DNA from: Orobanche coerulescens
Taxonomy: Eukaryota; Streptophyta; Magnoliopsida; Lamiales; Orobanchaceae
Direction of reading: 5' to 3'
DNA length: 64,000 nt
Assembly (NCBI GenBank): GCA_033398695.1
Contig: CM065816.1
Span: forward strand, 132,901,358-132,965,357
Shown here one piece after another: positions 1 to 10,640 of this stretch. Position numbers and translations under genes: made by a program. The notes beneath the pieces were generated by a model that was not told where the DNA came from, did not search any database, and was given only the letters and a program-made list of their open reading frames with translations. Numbering within the stretch: the stretch's first letter is position 1; every line of letters starts with the position of its first letter.

Positions 1-390
1 GGGGACCGGCAAGTCCCAGATTCATATGATGAGGAGGATCGACGATCCGGTGGTCCGAATGATTTCAGGTATACTCGTAATTTTATTTCAACTTGTGTGT
101 ACCTTTTGATGCTGGTACACCGCATTCATTCATTTTCGAATCATGCTTGAATAGACTTATTTCGGGATAGTCCTATTGCTTGTGGACCTCATACCATCGG
201 TCTACCTGACGATGGAAGAATTTTCGGAAACATACCTAAGTAAGCTTAGTAACCGCAATTGGTTGGTGGACCTAATCGTGGTGAATTTGTCTTAGGACGA
301 TGTAATTTCGGTATTAGTTGGTTTAACCGTCTTGATACTATCCTCATTATTTGTTAGCGTTTGGTCACTATCTTTCCGTCGTTGGTTGTC
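1..390. other. Unassigned sequence at the window edge
   Basis: No reading frame, RNA gene or repeat is recognised here. The right part runs into the LTR scrap that starts near 391. It may belong to an element continuing beyond the window. Confidence 0.4.
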
Positions 391-574
391 GAAACGGTCA
401 TGAACGAGTCGGATGACAAAAAGCACGGAACTCAATAAAACAACACCGAAACGAACTCGGATGACAAAAAGTGTAGAATTAATCATTCTAAGAATTACGA
501 AACGGTCATGAACGAGTCGTCAAAATGGACTTCCGCCGAAAAAAAGAAATTATCGGAAATCGAAGGGTATTACA
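391..574 (-). repeat. Fragment of a Ty3/gypsy (Tekay/Del-like) LTR, 5' end
   Basis: Read on the minus strand, this begins TGTAATACCC at 574. It follows the first ~160 bases of the long LTRs at 36786 and 42291 with scattered substitutions, including the shared stretches around CGGCGGAAGTCC and CTTTTTGTCATCC. The left part (391-420) repeats a piece of the same LTR (the AACGGTCATGAACGAGTCG stretch near 500-520), so a local duplication has occurred. No other part of that element is found beside it. Confidence 0.75.
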
Positions 575-1074
575 GATATAGATTATGAGAATGGAAAGAA
601 ATTTTTGTATGTTACTCTAGCAGAATATGGAAAACGCTGTGTTCTCGAGAAACTAATGAGTCTAAGTAATAGTTTATACGAAACTATAATAAAATTTATT
701 GAATCCTATGTTATGAGTCACGAGATTTGTGATTCTGAAGCATACCAACTATGGAATAACATGGTCATCCTCGACGCAATATGATGACATGTATTTTGAA
801 AAATTCACATGGTCATCCATCTTTGAAGTGCATAAAATGATTGGAAGCACTGCTCGATATAGGCACCGATGTGAGTGAGTCTGATATAATATCACCGGGT
901 TTGGAGATCAAGCGCCTGATGAGATTGTTAGCGCATCTTCTGAAAGTCCCCAGGCTTCCATGGCTATCTCCAATGCCCATCAATTGTTAAAGTCTATTCA
1001 CTAGAAAGGTTGATACCTTCTCCATCCTTTGCTAAAGACTCAACATAAAATCTTCACTTTTTACAAGGGGTTCA
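575..1074. other. AT-rich sequence without a recognisable gene
   Basis: It lies just upstream of a decayed copia integrase and may be the eroded gag/protease part of that element. I see no protease or zinc-knuckle motif to prove it. Confidence 0.3.
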
Positions 1075-1860
1075 AGGGGGTATTTGTGGACATATTCAAC
1101 CAGAGTAAGGACCATTCATATTTTTATGGTTCAGGTTGATGCGTCGATGCGATGATCACACATATTGTTGCTATCCACAAGAAACGTTGTGTTTGCTAAG
1201 CTCCTAGCACAAACCATCAAGTTACAGGCTAACCACCCTGACATTTCAATCTCGTCATTAAGATTAGGCAATGCTGGTGAATTTACACTGAAGTCTTTTG
1301 GCGACTATTATATGTCGATTGGGATTGAAAAGTTAAACATCCCCCCCACATTTTATTCGTAAAAGGGCCTTGTTGATGCAATGATTAAGTGGTTACAACT
1401 TATCGTCCGAGCATTAGTTGTGCATCAATTTGCCGATTTCTGCCTGGGGTTATGCAATTTTGCATACATCTATATTTATCCTCTTTCGACCCACCATTAA
1501 TCAACCTTTTAGTGCATACCACTTGGTAACTAGATAATGAGCCTGATATTTCACACATACATATTTTTGGTTGCGCAATATGTGCCAATTACGCCTCCAG
1601 AACATACTAAAATGGGTTCGCAGAGATGATTAAGTATATATATCGACTACGAGCCGCCTAAATTTATTCGATATTTAGAACCTCTGATAGGAGATTTGCT
1701 TACTATAAGATTTGAAGACCGTCACTTTGATGCGATGAACTTCCCGTTGTTAGTGGGAGAGAGGATCGAATAAATCTAGTTGAACACCAGGAAATTATCT
1801 GGTGTGATCCCTTTTAGCCTTATCAAGATCCCCGCACTGCTCAATATGAGATGGAGGTGT
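1075..1860 (+). pseudogene. Decayed Ty1/copia integrase (Ivana/Oryco-like)
   Basis: Translated across frame breaks, this matches the copia integrase core. The longest open piece (1165-1362) carries a run of integrase type ending in NAGEFTLKSFGDYYMSIGIE, which holds the second catalytic region (here with N in place of the usual D). Further on come pieces like IKWLQLIVRALVV and, near 1640-1770, a stretch resembling the region after the core (YVGY-type, RYLEPL, GDLLT). Stops and frameshifts are frequent, so no functional product is possible. The lineage name rests on the style of the post-core segment and is tentative. It is continuous in orientation with the RT scrap at 2440. Confidence 0.75.
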
Positions 1861-2439
1861 AATGTATTCTCAGTCTTCAGAAAGTTGAGGATTTAATGCC
1901 TGATAGCTTTACTGATACTATGAAAGTGACGAGATCTACCAGTCCAGCTGTGAATGTTACTGTAAGATTAGAATTCCTATTAATCTGGCAAGGTTCAGCC
2001 TCACAAATGAGTGATTACCCCTGCGTTTCCCTTGGTTGTGGGAAGGTTGCTTCGGCTGCTCTTATCCTTGCTCGAAAGAGGGGAAGGTCACTGAGTAGAA
2101 ACAATGCCGAACCTCGAAAGAGAAAAGGAATGGAGACACAATACCCTTTCATTATCTACATGTGACTCCATCAGAAGAAAATCTCTCTGACTACAGATAT
2201 GTCCTAAAATCAATAATGAAATTATTGATGGACGAGTGAAAACATTATTGATGTCATAAAATAAAGGAATCTCGATGAAATGTACGCGTGAATATGTAAT
2301 GTTGGACCGATCATCGACACTACTCGATGATACTTTATCCTAATCCATCTCACAAAAAATTATTGAAGACGATGATGCCGAGCCACGCCCGACTGCTAAA
2401 TGTCAACAACGAACTGATCGGACAAAATAGAAAGATGTA

Positions 2440-2640
2440 ATGCAGGTCGAACTAGACTCAATGGCTAAACATGAGGTATTTTATTGTATCAAGCCAGTAC
2501 TTGTGGGCTTTAAACCAATTGGACATAAATATGTCTTTGTTCGTAAGGGTAATGATAAGGATGTAGTTATACGTTACAAAGCAAGGCTAGTTTCCCAAGG
2601 CTTCTTGCAGCATCCTTGTTAGGAATACTTATTAGATTTT
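2440..2640 (+). pseudogene. N-terminal fragment of copia reverse transcriptase
   Basis: A 60-residue open stretch shows the usual start of copia RT: an ELDS helix, then VGFKPIGHKYVFVRK, then YKARLVSQGF. The conserved order (P-IG-KWVF, then KARLVA-GF) is kept, but a stop follows directly and no YVDD box is found downstream. It is probably the continuation of the integrase relic upstream, as pol order INT-RT is diagnostic of copia. The remaining RT and RNase H were lost before or when the SIRE element at 2.8 kb arrived. Confidence 0.8.
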
Positions 2641-2685
2641 GATAATGTCATCCCTGTATTTGCTTATTCAAATGTATGTTTCTAG

Positions 2686-2800
2686 TACTTGGCAAAATAT
2701 AAAGAAGAACCAAATGAGTATCTTCTGTAGGCCAAATTAAGTATAGTTGAATACTTCGAAAAATGTAAAGAAGAACCAAATAAGTATCTTCTATAGGCCA
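2686..2800 (+). repeat. Two-copy tandem duplication, period 66 bp
   Basis: The stretch from TACTT at 2686 through the GGCCA near 2735 recurs from 2752 to 2800 with a few substitutions (core AAGAAGAACCAAAT). It sits at the junction between the copia relic and the SIRE LTR. Confidence 0.75.
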
Positions 2801-4166
2801 TGTAAGTTAGGCTTAAAAATTAGCTAAGTATAAATCTCAGATAAGTTCATATCAGAGAAGTCCTGGTCAACTCAACTGATTAGAGAAGGTTGACCACAGA
2901 CTACTTATTAGCAGACAACGTTCTGAAGAAAGAGATTTATCAGAGAAGTCCTGCAGTCAAGTGATCAGACGGAGTCCAAGTCATCTGAAGTTTGACCATC
3001 AGATCAGATAAGTTTAGCAGGTCAAAAGACTTCAGATCAGAGACGATCAGTCAGGACAGAGAACTTCATCAGAGAAGTCACCCCAGAGAAGTCATCAAAG
3101 AAGTCCGACATCAGAGGAGGTTGACCTCACGTCAGACAGATTGACCAAAAAGAGATCAGATAAGTTCTGTCAAAGTAATCAGTCAAGTAATCCAGTCCAC
3201 GTCAGCATGCGTTGAAAAGTCAATAATCATGAAAAGTCATATACGGGCGATAAGGGACATACAAAGAGATTCCCGGAAAGCAAATGAATTAAATAGTCAT
3301 CCAGACCCACCACTGAAGACTTTAGTCATATTATAATCTAAAGTTTCGCCGCCTCAATGTGAAAGTCTTCACAATGGTCGGAAATGGATTAAAATAAGGG
3401 AATCCAGCCTTGCAACGTTCGGAAAGAAAAACAAAGAAGCCTATTTCTCCAACGGATGGATTTGTTACAGGAATTGCAATGGTTATGAAGGAAGCTCAAG
3501 GATCTACATCTATAAATACTTGAAGATTTGAATTGAGCAGTACGATGCGAACAACACTCTCAAGCAATTAAAGCAATCAAAGTAATTAAGTAAACTATAG
3601 CATCGTAAAGAGCAAGAGATCGCAGTTCATATACTAAGAAAAGCTCTTAGTTGGAGAAGACAACTACTCCTGTCCTAAAACCCGAGTTTGGAGTACTTCA
3701 CTGGTTGAAGTGTGCGTGACTGATAGGCATCCAAGGATTTAAAGATCAAGAGGTGCTAGGCAGTCGGAATGAGTTGCAATGACAGGATTTCAACTGGTTG
3801 GAAGTTGTATTAGCTAACTAGAATCACTGTAATAGTAATCTCTGGTTGAGAATTATAGTGAATTCATCTCCAACGGGTTTGGAGATAAGTGGATTAGTAT
3901 AGGATTACCCCACCTCTGAAACCACTATAAATTGCCTGCGTGTTTTACTGCTTTAGCATCATACTTACCTGATGCATACATATTCATTGTTCCATTGTTT
4001 GAGTTTTTCTGTATTCGTCATCAGCTGTGTCTTTCGCATATCCTGTCTACAGACGACTTCAAGTCATCTGTACTTATCACAGCTGAGAAACTCCTTTCCT
4101 GGAAAAAGAGTTTCAATAAGTCTATTCACCCCCCTATAGACTTATCCTGACGACTTGTGACCTACA
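2801..4166 (+). repeat. 5' LTR of a SIRE-type copia element (left edge uncertain)
   Basis: The right edge is firm: it ends in CTACA two bases before a primer-binding site. The left edge is proposed at a TGTAAGTTAGG start, giving about 1.37 kb with TG...CA ends, but no second LTR is in the window to confirm it. The LTR is rich in short repeated words such as TCAGAGAAGTC and AGATCAGATAAGT. Downstream order (primer site, gag, protease, integrase) fits a copia element. Confidence 0.6.
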
Positions 4167-4168
4167 AG

Positions 4169-4180
4169 TGGTATCAGAGC
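4169..4180 (+). other. Primer-binding site, initiator Met-tRNA type
   Basis: TGGTATCAGAGC is the classic plant retrotransposon primer site complementary to the 3' end of initiator methionine tRNA. It lies two bases after the LTR end. Confidence 0.9.
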
Positions 4181-4245
4181 AGTTGGTTCAATTTTTTAGA
4201 ACCAGATCCGCATATCGAGGATATATATTTAATCTCTCATTAAGA

Positions 4246-4507
4246 ATGGAACACATGCAACACATGCATTCTAGATTACCTATTTTTTCAGTTGACGAGT
4301 ATGATCTTTGGAAGATAAGGATGTAGGCATATTTATCTTCCATCCATGACGACTTATGGTGCATAATCGAAGATGGTCCTTTCATATTCGAGAAGGACAA
4401 CACCCTTGAGGAGATAGCAGCCGGAAAGCCAGAGAAGATCCCCAAGAAGAGAACGGAGCTGACCACTGAAGAAAAAAGCTGGCCAATCTTGACAACTGGG
4501 CGAGAGA
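4246..4507 (+). pseudogene. SIRE-type copia gag, N-terminal part, interrupted
   Basis: The reading frame opens at ATG 4246 and shows a gag start of the UBN2 type: LPIFSVDEYDLWKIRM, then AYLSSIHDDLWCIIEDGP. An in-frame TAG replaces a codon after KIRM, and a frameshift occurs near the A-run at about 4470. The frame then runs into the 5.2-kb insertion at 4508. The coding sequence resumes at 9678 after the second copy of the AGAGA target duplication; across the gap the sense is continuous (…NWARD before, then VMYQTLDK). Gag would form the particle shell and bind RNA; this copy is dead. Confidence 0.85.
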
Positions 4508-5791
4508 TGTTGTGGGAAAATCCCTCACAATATGCCGCAAGTGCACGGTGTCAACAAGTAATAAAGTGATAAGTAAAGTATCGTTCCCTCGAGGACTGAT
4601 TTCACTAAGTACCAAAATATAGTCAACTCACAATTTTATTGAAGAACAATTAAATAGAGTTTATATCTAAACTAATTGCAGAAAGTAAATAATAGTACTA
4701 CTAATAATAATAATAATACTAATAAGGGGTAGGATTATGATTTTCACCTCAAACAATCGGGAATGATATTTATTCGATTCAATTCACTGTTATTCAATTG
4801 ATTGTAAGCCAGGAATTCCTAAATTATTCTAAAGCCTTTCCCAAGGTCGATAGAAAATACTACGAATTACTAACTCAATATATCCCAATTCGAATCAGAT
4901 AATTAATAGCTAAAACAGTTCAAGAATTCCCACAATAACAGGCTTCACAATTCGCACGAGTATATTCCTATCTCACGAAAATTATGATTCGTCTCACAAG
5001 AACTATGCCTAAATTTCATCTCCCGAATCCATAAAGACATTCAAAACAAATTAATTGTTGGCCAGACAATTAAAAAGCATTAAGAACAGTAAGAAGAATC
5101 CAATTCAATAGAATATCGAGTAAATCGAAATAATAATAAATAATCAAACCGTCATGAAATTGGCTACAATCAAAATCCTACTCGAATAAATCTAAAAACT
5201 AAGATGCAGAAAAACCGTAGGGATCCGTGGTCTTGTCGTCGCCCAGAAATCTACACCTTCTGTTCTCTTAATTTTCTCACGCCGAAACCCCCGCTTGGTT
5301 CTCCTCCTTTCTCTTCTATCATGTGCCTTTTATATTGTTTTTTTCTTTCCTCCCAGTAGGTTTTTTTCCTCCCAGGCACATCAAATCCTTTCCTCACGTC
5401 AACCTCTCTCAGCGCTACACCGCAAAAGCCCAAGGGGCCCAAAAGCCGCGGCCCAATTCCTTTTCACTAAGTACCAACAATGAAATATGGCAGTGGCGTC
5501 TTTTTGCTTTTTGCGCCTTTTGTGCCGCGGCTCACTTAATGTGTGCCGCTGCACACAGTACAGTGGGTATATTATTTGTTGGTTGTCTTCGTGTGCCGCG
5601 GTTCACTTGGTGTGTGCCGCGGCTCATGACCAAAAACTGCTATTTTCGCCCGTTTTTCATCGTTTTGGCTTCCGGACTCCGATTTCCTACAAAACATATA
5701 AAAATAATGCATTAGACGCTCATTTAGGCTGATTTAGGCTCAAGATGGATATAAAATAATAATATAAAAACGCATAAAAATACACCTAACA
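4508..5791 (-). repeat. 3' LTR (in element sense) of the 4.5-kb non-autonomous element
   Basis: 1284 bp, nearly identical to 8383-9672. It contains (TAA)-rich and CT-rich tracts, a block of GCCGCGGCTCA-like repeats near 5518-5630, and a minus-strand TATA-like CCTTTTATA complement near 5326-5334. Confidence 0.93.
5326..5334 (-). promoter_or_regulatory. Candidate TATA box in the LTR
   Basis: The minus strand reads TATAAAAGG. It lies inside the LTR, in the orientation of the element's transcription; the other LTR has a one-base-longer T run at the matching place. Confidence 0.5.
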
Positions 5792-5806
5792 AATACCCCC
5801 AAACTT
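5792..5806 (-). other. Polypurine tract
   Basis: On the minus strand the sequence before the LTR reads CAAGTTTGGGGGTATT, preceded by GCTTGAGGACAAGCAAAGGC. Both are the form seen before the 3' LTR in Athila/Tat-type gypsy elements. It would prime plus-strand DNA synthesis. Confidence 0.8.
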
Positions 5807-7343
5807 GAGCCTTTGCTTGTCCTCAAGCAAAAAATTATAATTTTAAACAAAATGTATCGTGAATAATCATGCAAATCCATAGTGCTCAACTTAATCAATA
5901 CTACCCTGAAAATCTCAAAGAATAATACAAGTATCGTAATAGTGAGTCACGTCCCGGACACTGATTCCACTAAGTAACCAATTTCAGTCCTAATCAATCG
6001 TTCATGGAGAAAATTAAGCTCAAAGATTAACAAGCGTGAATTTAACCGACCGTCAATATGAAGGGTTAGATTAAACAAGCCAATTCGCCCAGTCCCACAG
6101 TCTAGTGGCAAAATTCAAGAGTTTCATTATCAAAATTAATCCTCGGATAGTATTCCCTTATGTATGCTCAATAATATGATTCGAGTTAACCACTAGGTTT
6201 CGGCTCTCAGGATATTTCATCGGGATGATCCTAGGGTGGATTTCCATTCTCATGTATCGGGGAACCGTTTGACGTAAAAGACACTCATGGGGCACATGTA
6301 TGCTTCTATTTAATAAGCCCCACTCTAAAGAGGAGAAAAAACTCGAATAGCAATTCCCGCATGTCAAGGTTGCTGTTTTACGCGAGAGTAAACAACGGGT
6401 CACGTGAATACCCCCGGTTACTAGGCTTCCCATCATCGGTAATGCGATATTTCTAAATTATTAATCTATTCAGGGTCGTCGTTTTACGCGAGAGTAAACA
6501 ACGGATCACGTGAATACCCCCGGTTACTAAACTTCCCATCATAGAACAATTAATATCTCGACTTTTTCTTGGGAAAAACTGTCCGACTCTAAACTCAATT
6601 TAAATGCCAACAAGACTCATGGTACTGGACGACGAGCTACGCGAAAAGTTTAACCAAACATATAAACGGTGATTTGAAAACACGTATGTCTCCTCTCTTA
6701 TCCGCTAAAATTTCTACAAAAATGATAAAATTTCGGACTTAATTGAATACTCAACAGAAACAGATATCGCTGATTCCAACTCGACTAAAACTCAACCGTT
6801 TCTTCCAAGAGAAATCAGTATCGTAACATCAATTTTACACATGGAAGCACGAAAAATTCACGATAAAATTCAAGCTTGCAAAATACCATCAACAACATGC
6901 AAAATAAAGTCCACTACACATAACATTATCAATAATAAAACTCATGTGAAAATAAAAGAGATAAAGAAAAGTGAAACTTATTCCAAATGTCTTCTTGAAC
7001 ACCCGCACATGTCTGAGTGGAAACGTCGATCAATCCATACTTCAAATAACGCCCAACATCACGAGGAACCCCCAAACTAAGTCTCTAGTCATGAGATAAC
7101 AATAGACATTAAATCAAGAAAGACTAGAATATGAAGAATAATAACTCATAGGGGTCATAAAGAAATATCAGAGAAATAAGGGCCAACAAGAATACACGAA
7201 TCCAAATGAAATAACAAAAACAAAGAAAAAATTAATAACGAAAAATCAAATAAAAACAACTAACTAGAAAGCAAGTAAAAATGATGGGTTGCCTCCCATC
7301 CAGCGCTCTATTTTACGTCTTGAGCACGACGTGGCGAAAAAAT
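5807..7343. other. Non-coding interior of the non-autonomous element
   Basis: About 1.5 kb with no coding frame I can support. It holds a duplicated 64-bp block (see separate entry), and toward 7260-7330 the minus strand reads a GGGAGGCAACCC-type motif often seen downstream of coding regions in Athila/Tat elements. Confidence 0.6.
6375..6543. repeat. Direct repeat, two ~63-bp copies spaced 106 bp
   Basis: GTTTTACGCGAGAGTAAACA at 6375 recurs at 6481, and each copy continues through a CACGTGAATACCCCC stretch into CTTCCCATCAT. Only a few bases differ. Confidence 0.85.
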
Positions 7344-8021
7344 TTAACGCGGCTTCTTTCTTGGGAGATTGTCAAATGCCCCGTTCTTGCAATCAATAAG
7401 CCTCTTATTCCATAGGGGAGGCTTTGGCTCATGCCCGGTTGCCAAAAATGATGAATAAGAATAATTATGCGGACAACCAAAAAATGATGGAAGAATATAA
7501 TAATGATAAGGCATGAAAAAATAAGCAGAGTTCGAATGGGCAAATAATAAAGAATTATCATGCACAACCTCATTAGAACTCGAAGAATCAGCCTCAACAA
7601 AATCATGTATAATGGGGTCAATCTCTCCCATTATGGATTTAGGAAAAATTATGCGTGGCACCGTTAATAAAATTTTTGGCACAAAAGTATTCACCTTATT
7701 AGTCGAATTTTGATGACAATTTAATGGAATTTCTTTGGAAACATCATCAATGATAACTTCTTCTCTAGGCTCATCACACTTTATGAAATCATTGGGTGCT
7801 GGGGGATCGACCCTAAAACTCAACATGTCATTATTCTCAACCTCCCCCTCAACTTCACTACTAAATAAATGAGCTGGAAAATAACCGTAGTGACCCTCAA
7901 GACCACGATGTGCGCATTGTAGCTCAAAAAGGGTACTATCAGGATTTTTAAGAACGTCTACATAAATTTCAAGCATGGTCTTTTCTTTTGGGGAGGGGGC
8001 CGATCGACTAAAACTCAACAT
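7344..8021 (-). CDS. Unknown 225-residue open frame in the non-autonomous element
   Basis: This is the only long frame in the element and lies on its sense strand, 340 bp downstream of the primer site. I do not recognise the product. It is acidic in the middle, has clustered aromatic residues near the C-terminus (YFFMPYHYYILPSFF), and ends in a basic tail. There is no CCHC knuckle, protease triad or RT motif, so it is not an ordinary gag or pol. The first third overlaps a 195-bp tandem duplication: the segment with MLEIYVDVLKNPDSTLFEL and HRGLEGHYGYFP has a second, frame-damaged copy upstream at 8009-8201. The true start may therefore lie in the upstream copy, near a second ATG-containing stretch around 8270. 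Whether it is translated is unknown. Confidence 0.45.
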   Translation of the reverse strand: MLSFSRSAPSPKEKTMLEIYVDVLKNPDSTLFELQCAHRGLEGHYGYFPAHLFSSEVEGEVENNDMLSFRVDPPAPNDFIKCDEPREEVIIDDVSKEIPLNCHQNSTNKVNTFVPKILLTVPRIIFPKSIMGEIDPIIHDFVEADSSSSNEVVHDNSLLFAHSNSAYFFMPYHYYILPSFFGCPHNYSYSSFLATGHEPKPPLWNKRLIDCKNGAFDNLPRKKPR

Positions 8022-8201
8022 GTCATTCTTCTCAACCTCCCCTCAACTTCACTACTAAATAAATGAGTGGAAAATAACCGTAGTGATTCTCAAGACCACG
8101 ATGTGCACATGATAGCTCAAAAATGCTACTATCGGATTTTTAAGAACGTCTACATAAATTTCAAGCATGGTCTTTTCTTTTGGGGGAGGGGCCGATCGAC
8201 C
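7814..8201. repeat. Two-copy tandem duplication, period ~195 bp
   Basis: TAAAACTCAACATGTCATT at 7814 and 8009 begin two copies that each run to CCGATCGAC. The second carries several substitutions and short deletions that break the frame carried by the first. Confidence 0.9.
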
Positions 8202-8358
8202 TATTTGTCAAATTATTAAGAGCATCGAAATTTATGAAATGCCAAGGGTCACGATACTCATAGGAAAACATAATGAAAAAAAAAAGAGACTAAACAAAGA
8301 AAAAAAAACTTCAAATTAAAATTAGAGTCGCTTGGTATTGATATTAGCGAAAAATCAG

Positions 8359-8376
8359 TCCCCGGCAACGGCGCCA
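8359..8376 (-). other. Primer-binding site, Asp-tRNA type
   Basis: The minus strand reads TGGCGCCGTTGCCGGGGA, six bases after the LTR end. This is the primer site typical of Athila and several Tat-lineage gypsy elements, and it fixes the element's orientation. Confidence 0.92.
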
Positions 8377-8382
8377 AAAACT

Positions 8383-9672
8383 TGTTGTGGGAAAATCCCT
8401 CACAATATGCCGCAAGTGCACGGTGTCAACAAGTAATAAAGTGATAAGTAAAGTATCGTTCCCTCGAGGACTGATTTCACTAAGTACCAAAATATAGTCA
8501 ACTCACAATTTTTATTGAAGAACAATTAAATAGAGTTTATATCTAAACTAATTGCAGAAAGTAAATAATAGTACTACTAATAATAATAATAATACTAATA
8601 AGGGGTAGGATTATGATTTTCACCTCAAACAATCGGGAATGATATTTATTCGATTCAATTCACTGTTATTCAATTGATTGTAAGCCAGGAATTCCTAAAT
8701 TATTCTAAAGCCTTTCCCAAGGTCGATAGAAAATACTACGAATTACTAACTCAATATATCCCAATTCGAATCAGATAATTAATAGCTAAAACAGTTCAAG
8801 AATTCCCACAATAACAGGCTTCACACCCGCACGAGTATATTCCTATCTCACGAAAATTATGATTCGTCTCACAAGAACTATGCCTAAATTTCATCTCCCG
8901 AATCCATAAAGACATTCAAAACAAATTAATTGTTGGCCAGACAATTAAAAAGCATTAAGAACAGTAAGAAGAATCCAATTCAATAGAATATCGAGTAAAT
9001 CGAAATAATAATAAATAATCAAACCGTCATGAAATTGGCTACAATCAAAATCCTACTCGAATAAATCTAAAAACTAAGATGCAGAAAAACCGTAGGGATC
9101 CGTGGTCTTGTCGTCGCCCAGAAATCTACACCTTCTGTTCTCTTAATTTTCTCACGCCGAAACCCCCCTGCTTCGGTTCTCCTCCTTTTCTCTTCTATCA
9201 TGTGCCTTTTTATATTGTTTTTTTTCTTTCCTCCCAGTAGGTTTTTTTCCTCCCAGGCACATCAAATCCTTTCCTCACGTCAACCTCTCTCAGCGCTACA
9301 CCCCAAAAGCCCAAGGGGCCCAAAAGCCGCGGCCCAATTCCTTTTCACTAAGTACCAACAATGAAATATGGCAGTGGCGTCTTTTTGCTTTTTGCGCCTT
9401 TTGTGCCGCGGCTCACTTAATGTGTGCCGCTGCACACAGTACAGTGGGTATATTATTTGTTGGTTGTCTTCGTGTGCCGCGGTTCACTTGGTGTGTGCCG
9501 CGGCTCATGACCAAAAACTGCTATTTTCGCCCGTTTTTCATCGTTTTGGCTTCCGGACTCCGATTTCCTACAAAACATATAAAAATAATGCATTAGACGC
9601 TCATTTAGGCTGATTTAGGCTCAAGATGGATATAAAATAATAATATAAAAACGCATAAAAATACACCTAACA
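8383..9672 (-). repeat. 5' LTR (in element sense) of the 4.5-kb non-autonomous element
   Basis: 1290 bp, TGTTGTGGG...CCTAACA, adjacent to the primer site. It differs from its partner by a handful of substitutions and small indels, for example around 8822 and in homopolymer runs near 9195-9235. Confidence 0.93.
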
Positions 9673-9677
9673 AGAGA

Positions 9678-10640
9678 CGTGATGTACCAAACTCTTGACA
9701 AATCAACAATGGTCAAGATCAATAATTGCAAGAATGCCAAAGAAATTTGGGATACTCTAGCTGTCATGTGCGAAGGAACTGAGCTAATAAAAGAGAATAA
9801 GTTGTCAATCGCTACCCAAAAGTTTGACAACTTCAAGATGAAGAATGGAGAGTCTATCGACCAAGTAGACACAAGATTCATAGAGATAGTTAATGAAATT
9901 AATTTTCTGGGAAAAACATATGGCAATAGGGAGATGGCCCTGAAAGTTCTAAGATCTCTCAATCCAGAATGGAATATGAAGGCAGTGGCCATGAGAGAAT
10001 CCAAGGATTTTAACAAAATAAAGATCCAAGAGATGTTCTCTAACCTAAAGGCTTATGAGTTTGAGCTTCCTAGTTCATTATCAACCGAGTCTGCAGAGAA
10101 GGGAATAGCATTTGCAACTGAGTCCCCCGCCAAGAGATTATCTGAAGTCAAGCCTCCAAATCCCATAGATTTTGAAGAAGAAATGGACTTTATAATGCAG
10201 ATATTCAGCAACTTCCGGAACAATTACTCCAAATATAAGAAGAACTATAAAGAAAATCCCAGGAGAAATCAAAAGGCTGGAAGGTGGAGTGCTACAATTG
10301 CCATAAGACAGGACATATTCAAATTAATTGTCCTAATCTCAAGAAGGATGAAGGCAAGAAAGAAGTGAGCAGAAAAGAAGACAAGAGAAAAGCTTTCATT
10401 GGAGTAGACCAAGAGAGAGTAGACTCTAGCAGTGGATTCTTCTCTGATGATGATGAGGAGTACAATTGCCTGATGGCTAACTTAGCTGATGAAGAGGTAA
10501 CATCTAAACCCTCAATTTCAAATAATAACAGCTCAGACATGTCTCAGGATATAGACTTACATGAGTCTGTCAATCAACTTCTCAAATATTTTGAGAAATT
10601 AAAATCTGCACACTTGACTGTATCAGCCGAGAATACCTAA
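9678..10640 (+). pseudogene. SIRE-type copia gag, continued, with zinc knuckle
   Basis: Coding resumes after the insertion with MYQTLDKSTMVKINNCKNAK and EIWDTLAVMCEGT, then a run ending ALKVLRSLNPEWNMKAVAMR and LKAYEFELPSS. These are the hallmarks of SIRE-lineage gag (UBN2 family). A frameshift near 10285 moves the frame; in the new frame the CCHC knuckle CYNCHKTGHIQINC is complete. An acidic, serine-rich linker follows. A stop at 10638 ends the open part. The protein would package genomic RNA; this copy is inactive because of the 5.2-kb insertion, the frameshift and stops. Confidence 0.88.

Larger units (their letters stand above)
4508..9672 (-). mobile_element. Complete non-autonomous LTR retrotransposon (LARD-like) with Athila/Tat-type primer site
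   Basis: Two direct repeats of 1284 and 1290 bp (4508-5791, 8383-9672), each TGTTGTGGG...CCTAACA, flank a 2.6-kb interior. AGAGA is duplicated exactly on both sides (4503-4507, 9673-9677), proving insertion into the SIRE gag. On the minus strand the order is LTR, Asp-type primer site, one unknown open frame, a long non-coding stretch, polypurine tract, LTR. No gag, protease, RT, RNase H or integrase motif is visible, so it must have been moved by enzymes of another element, plausibly an Athila/Tat-like gypsy given primer site and tract (inference). The LTRs differ by few bases and small indels, so insertion was recent relative to the host element. Confidence 0.92.

Noticed and set aside
4169..4180. 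tRNA gene hint at TGGTATCAGAGC
   Set aside because: It is the 12-base primer-binding site only; no cloverleaf can be drawn around it.
5323..5715. 130-residue frame in the 4.5-kb element's LTR
   Set aside because: It is on the strand opposite to the element, in an LTR, and is altered by a single-base indel in the partner LTR.
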